Of a stretch of DNA of 64,000 nucleotides, positions 23,616 to 31,057 are shown in pieces. Made by a program: the position numbers and the translations under genes. The stretch covers positions 62,001-126,000 of the forward strand of contig NZ_JAEL01000005.1 in NCBI RefSeq assembly GCF_000518885.1, written 5' to 3'. Positions within the stretch are counted from its first letter, which is position 1; each line of letters opens with the position of its first letter. The stretch comes from Bacillus sp. J33 (GTDB lineage Bacteria; Bacillota; Bacilli; Bacillales; Cytobacillaceae). A model generated the notes under the pieces. The model did no database searches and had not been told where the DNA came from. It saw nothing but the letters and a program-made list of their open reading frames with translations.

Positions 23616-25481
23616 TTACTCACTTTTAATGAAAATGCGTTTGTTTTTACCATCAACTTTTTGTTGTGTGGAAGTGTAACCAAATAATTGTTTTATTTGT
23701 TTACTGAAGCTGATATTGCTAACCGGCTGGAAACCATTATCTGAGCAATACAAACGATATTGGTCATACACATCTTTAACCACTCCACGCTCCAGCTGCA
23801 CATCTTCATTCTGTACAAAGCTGATAATCGGATTGTTTTCTTCTTGGTACTTCGATAGCTCGTCCTCAACAGCTTTGGATTTCGTAAATTGTTTGTTTTC
23901 AAGGAGTCGTTTGAGCGCTTTTAATGCTAAGTTCAAAACATAATGCAATGATTCTTCAGATAACAGCTTATCGGTAATGAAAGGATCATAGTCTTCATCA
24001 TGAACACTGAATTTAGCTTTAAATGGTACAATCTGCAGGCGTCTTCCTAAACCATCCGAATAATCATTAATTCTTGGCATTTCATTGGCAGAGAAAATTA
24101 ATTTTGCATAGTTAGTGAAATCAAACGGATCTTTTCCTTTTCGCTCCACATTCAAGGTTTCTCCAGTTGATAATTTCTTAAATACCGAGGATTCCTTGAT
24201 GTACCCCTTTGAAATATCATCACCAATGTTAACAAGCTTCCCAAATAATTCTGCCGTTTTAAATCGCTGATCAAGCTCTCTCAGGTCCAATGAAGATACG
24301 TTTTCTGTGCCGGCCAACCTCCGGATAATTTTCAGATAAGATGATTTTCCGTTGGATCCGTCTCCAGTAAGAATAAATGTTGCTGCAAATTCGTTTCTTC
24401 TGAAGAGAATGTAACCCAATATTTCTTCTAAGATGGCACGTACTTTTTTATCATTTACTGCCAACTTGCTGAACGTTTTATCTGTCACTTCATAATAAGC
24501 GTCCTTTATATAAGCCACAGGAATCTTATTTCTTGTAATAATCTCAGGTGAAAAGTCCATCAGCTGCCATGTTTCTAAATTAAATACTCCGTTTTTCACA
24601 GGAACATATTTTGTGGATGCAAAGTGCTTGTCCTTTGCCTTCAGCTGTAGATATGCCAAAGTTTCTTGACGCTGCATGCGTTTTAGTGATGGAATATGTT
24701 TGATCATGGCCTCTTCAATGTCAGCCTGGTTGTCTGAGTAAACACCATCTTTATAAATGTGAAGCAAGTTAGCAATCTTGCAAATATGATGTTCATTTAT
24801 CAAAAAATCACCGAATTTTTCATGTTGAAAAGAGTTTTTTACAAAAAAGGACTCTTTCATAAAGGCGTCATCACGTAATATTATGTTTAACTCATCTTTA
24901 CCAACTGGATCCTCTAAGATATAGGTATTAATGATTGAAATCGTTTCTTTAATATCTTTCTTAGCCAATCCTTGCGACTGCATTTTTAAGATATAAGTAA
25001 ACAATTTATCATTTCGCCCATCTCCAGCTGAAAGCTTGGTCAGGTTTGGATTTTTCTTATGGTAAGGATATAACCAGGCTGGCAGAGGAGCATGATCTTT
25101 TACCTTCCGGATCCATTTTCTTGTTTGGCCATTTATTTTTAATGGATCTGCTGTATTTTTGATTCCAAGCTTGTAATCACAGAGAATGCCAATATTGGAA
25201 TAACACTTTATTTTATTTGCTGTGATATCATATCCCTTAAAATAAAAGTGCATACCTCCGGTTGTCTCCAGGACTGAACATTGAATATTCTTATCCTCCA
25301 CAATATCCAGAAGTGTTTCCGCATCATCGATATCATCAACATCCACCATGATGAAATCATCTTCCAAAATACCAACAAAGGAATCTTCTTTTCTTGCTGT
25401 ATTATATGAAAGCAATTTACCACCATCTTTAAATGATGTAGCAGCATGCTTCCCATTCCCCTTTAGATATCCTTTATACAA
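23616..25481 (-). CDS. Primase-helicase (prim-pol plus D5/P4-type SF3 helicase)
   Basis: The 621-residue protein combines an N-terminal prim-pol-like part ('DDFIMVDVDDIDDAETLL', 'LETTGGMHFYFKGYD') with a D5-N linker and an SF3/P4-type helicase. The helicase shows Walker A 'ILTGDGSNGKSSYLKIIRRL', 'GKLVNIGDDISKGYI' and 'LIFSANEMPRINDYSDGLGR'. A winged-helix tail follows ('YRLYCSDNGFQPVSNISFSK'). It should prime and unwind at the phage origin, which is probably the iteron block downstream. It stands alone on its transcript between the cargo gene and the origin. Confidence 0.93.
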   Translation of the reverse strand: MYKGYLKGNGKHAATSFKDGGKLLSYNTARKEDSFVGILEDDFIMVDVDDIDDAETLLDIVEDKNIQCSVLETTGGMHFYFKGYDITANKIKCYSNIGILCDYKLGIKNTADPLKINGQTRKWIRKVKDHAPLPAWLYPYHKKNPNLTKLSAGDGRNDKLFTYILKMQSQGLAKKDIKETISIINTYILEDPVGKDELNIILRDDAFMKESFFVKNSFQHEKFGDFLINEHHICKIANLLHIYKDGVYSDNQADIEEAMIKHIPSLKRMQRQETLAYLQLKAKDKHFASTKYVPVKNGVFNLETWQLMDFSPEIITRNKIPVAYIKDAYYEVTDKTFSKLAVNDKKVRAILEEILGYILFRRNEFAATFILTGDGSNGKSSYLKIIRRLAGTENVSSLDLRELDQRFKTAELFGKLVNIGDDISKGYIKESSVFKKLSTGETLNVERKGKDPFDFTNYAKLIFSANEMPRINDYSDGLGRRLQIVPFKAKFSVHDEDYDPFITDKLLSEESLHYVLNLALKALKRLLENKQFTKSKAVEDELSKYQEENNPIISFVQNEDVQLERGVVKDVYDQYRLYCSDNGFQPVSNISFSKQIKQLFGYTSTQQKVDGKNKRIFIKSE

Positions 25482-25520
25482 AATTACTCACCTACTCTCT
25501 TTCCCCTCACAAAAAACAAA

Positions 25521-25549
25521 TTGTAAATATCCTGGGCCAACTGTATAAT
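25521..25549 (+). promoter_or_regulatory. Promoter of the cargo gene
   Basis: TTGTAA (25,521-25,526), 17 nt, TATAAT (25,544-25,549). It fits the sigma-A consensus well and is followed 31 nt later by the gene's own AAGGAG site and ATG. Confidence 0.8.
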
Positions 25550-25579
25550 TTTCCTAAAATAGCTAAGGAGATACAAAAT

Positions 25580-26410
25580 ATGACAAACCTTGAAATTGGC
25601 AATCTATTCTTAAAAACAAGCCTTTATAGTGAATTTGATTTTCCTTCAAATTACCAACATCTTTTTCGCACTATCTTTATTGATAACGAACATCTTCAGT
25701 TTGATGCGTTTTGTATTCATTGCCAAAAAGAATCTACATTCAAATTTAGCAATAAGTATATTAACAATGCGTATCAAACTTATCAGGCAGCTGTTGTAAG
25801 TAATAATGTTGAAAGGTACTGGAATAAACTTAAAGCTCCTATTCAAATTACCTTTGATTGTCAAAGAAATAAGGCTCATAATTACTCCATAGCCTTTACT
25901 TTACATAAGAACAAAATAACCAAATCAGGTCAGTATCCCTCACTGGCTTCCATTGAACAACACGACATTAAAAAGTACCAAAAAGTCCTTGAACGAGACT
26001 ATAAAGATTTCTCAAAAGGAATTGGTCTAGCATCTCATGGAGTTGGCATTGGATCTTTTGTTTATTTAAGACGCATATTCGAAAATCTAATTGAAGAAGC
26101 TCATCTAATTGCAAAAAATAATTCATTTTGGAACGAAGAACTTTATTCTCAAGCCAGAATGAATGAAAAGATCAATCTGCTTAAGGATTATTTACCAGCG
26201 ATCCTAGTACAATCGAAACAACTATACGGGATTATTAGCAAAGGGATCCATGAACTCGAAGAACAGGAATGTTTAGACATGTTTCCTCATATTAAGTTAG
26301 CAATAGAATTAATTCTTGATGAAAAACTTTATGAATTAGAAAAAGAAAAAAAGGTTTCTGAAATAAAAAAGTTTGTTCAGGAAAAACATATGGAATTACA
26401 AAATAAGTAA
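25580..26410 (+). CDS. Cargo ('moron') protein, unknown: zinc-ribbon-like N terminus plus helical HEPN/DUF4145-like C terminus
   Basis: This 276-residue gene is on the plus strand inside an otherwise leftward replication module, with its own sigma-A promoter, AAGGAG site and terminator. N-terminal 'FDAFCIHCQKES' and 'ITFDCQRNKAHN' could form a metal site. The C-terminal part ('IGLASHGVGIGSFVYLRRIF', 'LPAILVQSKQLYGIISKGIH', then a Lys/Glu helix) resembles the all-helical domain seen in DUF4145/HEPN-like proteins of defence loci. I do not recognise an exact family. Independent expression in the lysogen suggests a host-benefit or superinfection role (inference). Confidence 0.8.
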   Translation: MTNLEIGNLFLKTSLYSEFDFPSNYQHLFRTIFIDNEHLQFDAFCIHCQKESTFKFSNKYINNAYQTYQAAVVSNNVERYWNKLKAPIQITFDCQRNKAHNYSIAFTLHKNKITKSGQYPSLASIEQHDIKKYQKVLERDYKDFSKGIGLASHGVGIGSFVYLRRIFENLIEEAHLIAKNNSFWNEELYSQARMNEKINLLKDYLPAILVQSKQLYGIISKGIHELEEQECLDMFPHIKLAIELILDEKLYELEKEKKVSEIKKFVQEKHMELQNK

Positions 26411-26412
26411 GG

Positions 26413-26438
26413 AAAACTGGCAAACGCCAGTTTTTTTC
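26413..26438. terminator. Terminator after the cargo gene
   Basis: AAACTGGC (26,414-26,421) and GCCAGTTT (26,426-26,433) form an 8-bp stem with an AAAC loop and a run of seven T. On the minus strand it may also end part of the polymerase transcript. Confidence 0.88.
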
Positions 26439-28123
26439 TATTCCTTCCCTAAAAACGCATTTATCCGATCTATGGCTAAATCCAAGTACCACCAATAATC
26501 AAGTTTCCCCGGAACCTTTGCACCTGTGATATCATCATTGACAATAAAGCAGCATTCCGGAACATACGATATCTTCTCTGATGATCCATTCTTTACTTTC
26601 GTTAATTCTTTATCGTTTTTATCTATGCTGGCAAATATGCGGAAAACTTTTTCATGCATCCTCCTGGTGCCATATCTGGCATAATCGTATTTATTGCTGA
26701 TTTTGACGATCCTTTGAAATTTAATTAGCTGTTTACATCCGAAAATAGTTTCTTCTGGGTCGATGCCTTTAACAAAAAAATTTACTATCGCTTCATTTAC
26801 AATGGGAAGGTCATTATCCAGGTTATTTAATTTCTTCACATATGAGCCTTTTGATTTGTATTTCCCCTCTGAATCTACCAAGATATAATTATTAACATCC
26901 TTCTGAATAACCTTAGTAAACTCTTCAAATTCAAGCTCCATTTTTGTCCTTTGCTCCCACTCATAACAAATGTCATCGATTAAATCATAATCATCATAAT
27001 GTCTTAATTTGACCAGGACACCATCCGTATTGGACTGGATGATATCGCAGTATGGTTCAAGCTTTTCGATTAGATCAAGAAGCAATGTCATGCCACCGAT
27101 GCAAACATTATTAGCCATCAGAGGATCGTAGAGGCCATTGTATTTATCTTTCATAGCACCGTATGTACCGTTGATGACAATTTTCAATGGTGCCTGGCGC
27201 TTATCTTTAGCAGCTTTATATTTCAACCTGGTATCACGTATCTCCCGGAACTTTTCTGGGTTTTTGACGTTACGGCTTAGATATCCGTATTCGATCATGA
27301 GTGCCGGATAATAACTGGCCACATCGATGTTCAAGAAATGACCTGTTCCATAATAATTACTCCTTGCACCGTGCAGGCCTCCCCATGCAAATAAATGGGG
27401 AACGCCTGCAACGTCAATTTCGAAGACCTTGCTATAATCTTTGTTTTCCATATAGAAGTTAAGAACTTCCTTATATTTATCAATTTGCAAAGTGTTTGGA
27501 AACGAAAAGTCAAACTCATCATTTCTTGGTACCGTCGGCTGCCTTGCTTCCAAAATTACAGCTGCAAGCTGCGCTTTGGTTTTCGAGACATTTCTCATAG
27601 GCAGATTGAACATCTTTAAGAGTTCCATTTGAGACTCAAATTCGGTTATGTTCTCCATGAAAATGTGCATCGTTTCATGAACATCGTGGCGGCAATACTT
27701 AATGACCTCATCAATTTCTTCTTCAGTTAACTGACGATCAATGGTGAAGTTTACAGAAGATTCACGAATGTCATGTCCCTGGAAACCCTCGAGCTGCTTT
27801 AAGGACCTGAGCTTATTGGTCATAACATCGAAATTGAATAGCTGTATTTTCCAGAAGTCTTTATAAAACTTCCAGCCAGGCTCTTTTTTAACGATGATCC
27901 ATTCATTAATCTCCTGAGGAGAGAACCCGCAAATTATAGCCTTTAAAATGTACTGATCGTAATGCCGGCTATTGTAACCAATCCAAATATTTTTCTTTTG
28001 TTGGTTGTAAAACTCGATTAAAGCTTTAGCATTATTTACAAAGACCTTTTCTGATTTTGTATCTGTATCTGTAACAACAACCAGCCAATCATATTTAAAT
28101 ACCTCAAAGTCATAAAAGAGCAT
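26438..28123 (-). CDS. Compact family-B-like DNA polymerase with 3'-5' exonuclease
   Basis: The 561-residue protein has a DnaQ-type exonuclease: Exo I 'LFYDFEVFKYDW', Exo II 'IWIGYNSRHYDQYIL', Exo III 'VIKYCRHDVHETM'. The polymerase part shows motif A 'FLNIDVASYYPALMIEYG', motif B 'LKIVINGTYGAMKD' and motif C 'IIQSNTDGVLVKL', where the usual DTD reads NTD. It has no thumb extensions typical of cellular Pol II, being much shorter than the ~780-aa bacterial enzyme. It is presumably the phage replicase working with the primase-helicase. The NTDG motif C is shared by some phage polymerases in my recollection. Confidence 0.92.
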   Translation of the reverse strand: MLFYDFEVFKYDWLVVVTDTDTKSEKVFVNNAKALIEFYNQQKKNIWIGYNSRHYDQYILKAIICGFSPQEINEWIIVKKEPGWKFYKDFWKIQLFNFDVMTNKLRSLKQLEGFQGHDIRESSVNFTIDRQLTEEEIDEVIKYCRHDVHETMHIFMENITEFESQMELLKMFNLPMRNVSKTKAQLAAVILEARQPTVPRNDEFDFSFPNTLQIDKYKEVLNFYMENKDYSKVFEIDVAGVPHLFAWGGLHGARSNYYGTGHFLNIDVASYYPALMIEYGYLSRNVKNPEKFREIRDTRLKYKAAKDKRQAPLKIVINGTYGAMKDKYNGLYDPLMANNVCIGGMTLLLDLIEKLEPYCDIIQSNTDGVLVKLRHYDDYDLIDDICYEWEQRTKMELEFEEFTKVIQKDVNNYILVDSEGKYKSKGSYVKKLNNLDNDLPIVNEAIVNFFVKGIDPEETIFGCKQLIKFQRIVKISNKYDYARYGTRRMHEKVFRIFASIDKNDKELTKVKNGSSEKISYVPECCFIVNDDITGAKVPGKLDYWWYLDLAIDRINAFLGKE

Positions 28124-28127
28124 GTCT

Positions 28128-28268
28128 TCACACCTTACTTACAAAGCTAATGTCTAAAACGAATTGACAACCACATGAGCAGCCAAATTTAATTCTATTT
28201 TTAGCTCCCCAATACTTTTGTGAATAAACAGCATATCGACATTTAGGGCAAAATGCTTTATACGTCAT
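28128..28268 (-). CDS. Zinc-ribbon mini-protein (46 aa)
   Basis: ATG 28,268 lies inside the end of the MazG-like gene. The product has 'AFCPKCRYAV' and 'KFGCSCGCQFVLDI', two CxxC/CxC knuckles, enough for one zinc site. It ends 4 nt before the polymerase ATG, so it is co-translated with it. Confidence 0.75.
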   Translation of the reverse strand: MTYKAFCPKCRYAVYSQKYWGAKNRIKFGCSCGCQFVLDISFVSKV

Positions 28269-28503
28269 TGTCCTTCACCTGAAGCACTTGCTCAGCCATC
28301 CTTACACAGGATGCAGCTGTTTCAATTAACTCCCGATAGACACCATCAAAGTCATCTTCCTGCATCGCCTGAGCTACTTCCCCGGCCTCTTCCATAATCG
28401 TTATAAACCGCATTGGCAGAGGTAACTTTTGAGGATGGATTAAGTCCTGGCGTTCTCTTTCAGAATCAATATCATTTAAAATTCTTTCTCTTACCTCTTT
28501 CAT
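28258..28503 (-). CDS. MazG-like nucleotide pyrophosphohydrolase
   Basis: The 81-residue protein contains 'MRFITIMEEAGEVAQAMQED', where EExxE-type acidic residues bind magnesium in MazG-like/dUTPase-related helices, then 'YRELIETAASCVRMAEQVL'. Phage MazG-like enzymes cleave (p)ppGpp or non-canonical dNTPs. It overlaps the homing HNH gene stop and the zinc-ribbon start, all in one leftward transcript. Confidence 0.82.
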   Translation of the reverse strand: MKEVRERILNDIDSERERQDLIHPQKLPLPMRFITIMEEAGEVAQAMQEDDFDGVYRELIETAASCVRMAEQVLQVKDNDV

Positions 28504-29231
28504 TACATCACTTCCTCAAAGCTTGAAATTTCTTCATATTCATCAGCCCACATAAATAGCATTCCAGCGCTGGTTTTAGTTTTCTTATTGCAGTTATCTA
28601 AAACTGATTGGTAAGAACGATAATTTTTTCTCCCTGCTTCTCTTGATGATCGATACTCATCTAATACATCAAGTGTTTCAGGGTCAATTTTTACTACAGG
28701 TCTTGCTTTCGCTTTATGAGCAGTTTTCTTCCCTAACTCTTTGTTGCTGATATATTCTAAGTTACCGGCAAAATCATCTGTGACAATACCATTTTTATGG
28801 TGAAGCACTTCACCAGGCTTTGGATCATCCAGAAAATGATGAGCAACTAAATGGCCAGTTTTCATTTGCTGGTATTTCCCTTTGAACCATACCTTCACCA
28901 TTAAGTGTTTTCTGTGTAGAAATGGGAGGATGAAGGAAGAATGATTTTTATACACGCGCTGCACCCGACCATAGCTTGAAATGAGGAACTTTCCTTCTGA
29001 TCCTTCAACTTCCTTCCACACTTCCTGATGATATTTTTCTTTGACGTACCATTCTTTTCTCTTGGCAAGAGTTACTTTTTCATCAACTAAATAACAGTTG
29101 ATTTTAGCTAATTTCGAACCCTTTGACATCATCGATTTAAGACTTGATTTTGTAACTCCTGCAATATCAAGAACATAATCAAAAGTAGTTTCTGTGAGAA
29201 TATTTGTCCTGGGATCATATAGATATAGCAT
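28503..29231 (-). CDS. NUMOD4/HNH homing-type endonuclease
   Basis: ATG 29,231 is 7 nt after AGGAGG. Residues about 70-95 ('EVWKEVEGSEGKFLISSYGR') are a NUMOD4 motif. 'KTGHLVAHHFLDDPKPGEVL' with 'HHKNGIVTDDFAGNLEYIS' is the HNH nuclease, and the C terminus ('VLDEYRSSREAGRK') is a NUMOD1-like DNA-contact helix. It is free-standing, not inside an obvious intron. Such genes spread by cutting allelic sites in phage DNA and repair. Confidence 0.9.
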   Translation of the reverse strand: MLYLYDPRTNILTETTFDYVLDIAGVTKSSLKSMMSKGSKLAKINCYLVDEKVTLAKRKEWYVKEKYHQEVWKEVEGSEGKFLISSYGRVQRVYKNHSSFILPFLHRKHLMVKVWFKGKYQQMKTGHLVAHHFLDDPKPGEVLHHKNGIVTDDFAGNLEYISNKELGKKTAHKAKARPVVKIDPETLDVLDEYRSSREAGRKNYRSYQSVLDNCNKKTKTSAGMLFMWADEYEEISSFEEVM

Positions 29232-29424
29232 CCCTTTTCCTCCTAACAAACTGATCTATCAAAAAGTTTCTATTGTTTTCCAATAGTGCATAATTTACAA
29301 TGGTCATTGGAGAGTTGCAAAAACATGGATCAAATGGGAGCACCCCAACCATTGCGCAACTTTCTTTTTTTTTGCCTCCTAATCAACTGAACTATCATTT
29401 TGTTTCACTAAACCTTCGAATTGT

Positions 29425-29586
29425 TTAGCAATCATAATGACTAAAAATTTCATTGCCACAAAAATTACACCTAATCCTTACTATTTCTTCGCCTGTGATT
29501 TCGATACTTATATCATCTTTCTTAGAAAAAGCATCGTTCTTTTCTTCCTCATATTTGCAGTTTGAACACTTGATATTAAAAGCCAT
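29425..29586 (-). CDS. Zinc-ribbon protein (53 aa)
   Basis: ATG 29,586 has GAGGAG 7 nt upstream. A longer in-frame reading to TTG 29,727 exists but lacks support. The product has 'IKCSNCKYEEE' and 'IRCNFCGNEIFSHYDC', a four-Cys zinc ribbon. Position in the replication region suggests nucleic-acid contact. Partner unknown. Confidence 0.7.
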   Translation of the reverse strand: MAFNIKCSNCKYEEEKNDAFSKKDDISIEITGEEIVRIRCNFCGNEIFSHYDC

Positions 29587-29723
29587 TTCGTCTCTCCTCA
29601 CTACGCACTTTATGTCAAATGTATATTTACTTAAGCTAATGGAAAATTTATACTTATCGAGCAAGGCCAGCAGCCATAATTCAACCCACTTAAGATTCCG
29701 GTCCCTTGCTCGCACTAACTGTT

Positions 29724-29843
29724 TCAATCTTTCAAAACCCCAACTTTAACCCAATACCGTCTCCAATTATGTTTAATTATTTCCTTACGACGACTGGCCA
29801 GAGATTTTCTCAATCGTCTCCTCTGTTTAGTTTTATTGGCCAT
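29724..29843 (-). CDS. Very basic 39-aa phage protein
   Basis: ATG 29,843 overlaps the stop of the preceding 57-aa gene (TAATG), so it is translated by re-initiation. The product is Arg/Lys-rich ('TKQRRRLRKSLASRRKEIIK'), suggesting nucleic-acid binding. No family recognised. Confidence 0.6.
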   Translation of the reverse strand: MANKTKQRRRLRKSLASRRKEIIKHNWRRYWVKVGVLKD

Positions 29844-30016
29844 TAAAACCACCCACTCCCACCACTTGGAACATTTACTTCTCTGTAGGAATCCTCGGAA
29901 AGAGCCTTTCTCCTTCTCTGTAATTCACACGCTGCAGCATACCGATCTCTCATTCTCTCGTTCTCATTGGTTGCAATATCATATAGTTGCTGATCTGTAG
30001 CCTTAGATAAATCCAT
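29843..30016 (-). CDS. Small hypothetical protein (57 aa)
   Basis: ATG 30,016 is preceded by AAAGGGTG. The helical product ('DQQLYDIATNENERMRDRYA', 'ACELQRRRKALSEDSYREV') overlaps the next gene with TAATG. Function unknown; it belongs to the leftward early transcript. Confidence 0.6.
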   Translation of the reverse strand: MDLSKATDQQLYDIATNENERMRDRYAAACELQRRRKALSEDSYREVNVPSGGSGWF

Positions 30017-30034
30017 ATCAGCACACCCTTTGGT

Positions 30035-30121
30035 TTACTTTTTAAATTTTGTCCCTCTATAAAATCCAAACCAATACATTCCCAAAAAAAGAAAAAATCC
30101 TAAAATGTATTCAAACAACAC
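30035..30121 (-). CDS. Tiny single-span membrane protein (28 aa)
   Basis: GTG 30,121 lies 6 nt after AGGGTG. The peptide is one hydrophobic helix ('LFEYILGFFLFLGMYWFGF') with a Lys-rich end. Evidence is limited to ribosome site and composition. Confidence 0.4.
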   Translation of the reverse strand: MLFEYILGFFLFLGMYWFGFYRGTKFKK

Positions 30122-30178
30122 ATTTCACACCCTAACTTCGTATATTAAAAGGGAGCCCGGTGAGCTCCCCCTATTCAA

Positions 30179-30670
30179 TTATTCAACTTCAAATATTTCA
30201 ACGATCTTGAATGTATCGAATCCATCCTTATTCGTGCCTTTTTCAAGCAGATATTCAAATTGCCCATCAATCTCTTCATGAATATCTAGAATCAAATCAG
30301 CATAAGCTCCAAACCCAGTGAATTTAACATCATCCTTTTCGCAATCCCAAAGCGCACGCAGCATTTCATTGTTTTGGTGAACCTGAATGCCAAATGCTTT
30401 ATCGTTTTGCGGCTGCATTACTTTGTTGTAGAAAATACGCTGATTTTCATAATCACCGTCTACAACCTTGAACCAGATTGATAACATTGGATCACCTTTG
30501 GATGATTCCTTAAGCTCCATCTTTTCAACTTCAACCTCATACTGCCCATCCGGAAGTGGCTCAAAATCACCGCCGCCATTTTCCTCAACTTCTTTTACAT
30601 CTTCCGCAAGAGCTTCCAGATCCACCTGCTTGTCAAATTTACCCCAATCAAACTTTTTATCCTCTGCCAT
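30179..30670 (-). CDS. DUF669-like phage protein (ssDNA-binding/recombination accessory)
   Basis: The 163-residue protein reads 'FEPLPDGQYEVEVEKMELKE', 'GDPMLSIWFKVVDGDYENQR' and 'MLRALWDCEKDDVKFTGFGA', the conserved layout of DUF669. It is generally found beside Sak4/Erf-type recombinases and probably binds DNA with an OB-like fold. It follows the acidic 115-aa gene directly and is cotranscribed with the recombination module. No C-terminal DDDLPF tail is present. Confidence 0.82.
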   Translation of the reverse strand: MAEDKKFDWGKFDKQVDLEALAEDVKEVEENGGGDFEPLPDGQYEVEVEKMELKESSKGDPMLSIWFKVVDGDYENQRIFYNKVMQPQNDKAFGIQVHQNNEMLRALWDCEKDDVKFTGFGAYADLILDIHEEIDGQFEYLLEKGTNKDGFDTFKIVEIFEVE

Positions 30671-31017
30671 TATTGTTCATCCTCCTCATCATCGTTGCCA
30701 ATTTGTGATCCATCAAAATCTTCTTCCTCATCATGGTTTACAGAAACAGTACCATCAGTGCCAACGCTATATTCAACACCCTCATGCTGTTCTTCTGGCT
30801 CTTCTTTTTTAGAAGGTCCATTTTCCATAATTTCACGTGGCGTATCATAGCTAAAAGCCAGGTCAACCAAGAAATAAGTGCCGTATTTATTGTGCTTTTC
30901 ACTAATTTTAAAAGATGTTAAATAGATATCACCCTTTGCTTCTTCAACAACCTTTTCAGCCTCTTCACGAGTGTCAGCGTAATGCTGCTCCTTTGTATTA
31001 AGCTCTTTAACTGCCAT
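30670..31017 (-). CDS. Recombination-module protein with acidic C-terminal tail (115 aa)
   Basis: ATG 31,017 lies 8 nt after GGAGG, and the stop overlaps the DUF669 ATG. The ordered part ('GDIYLTSFKISEKHNKYGTY', 'FLVDLAFSYDTPREIME') looks like a small beta domain. The C terminus is nearly all Asp/Glu ('NHDEEEDFDGSQIGNDDEED'), as in SSB-like or DNA-mimic proteins. No OB-fold signature is strong enough to call SSB. Confidence 0.7.
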   Translation of the reverse strand: MAVKELNTKEQHYADTREEAEKVVEEAKGDIYLTSFKISEKHNKYGTYFLVDLAFSYDTPREIMENGPSKKEEPEEQHEGVEYSVGTDGTVSVNHDEEEDFDGSQIGNDDEEDEQ

Positions 31018-31057
31018 TTTCATTACCTCCAAATAGTTTTATTGTTTTATTGTTTTA

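Noticed and set aside
29250-29424. A group I intron or small gene between the homing HNH and the zinc-ribbon gene
   Set aside because: No splice-core elements or interrupted host gene could be seen, and the one short frame has its AGGAGG site too far away.
29425-29727. A 100-residue reading of the zinc-ribbon gene starting at TTG 29,727
   Set aside because: The N-terminal half lacks a ribosome site and looks non-conserved in character; the internal ATG 29,586 has GAGGAG. Not fully excluded.
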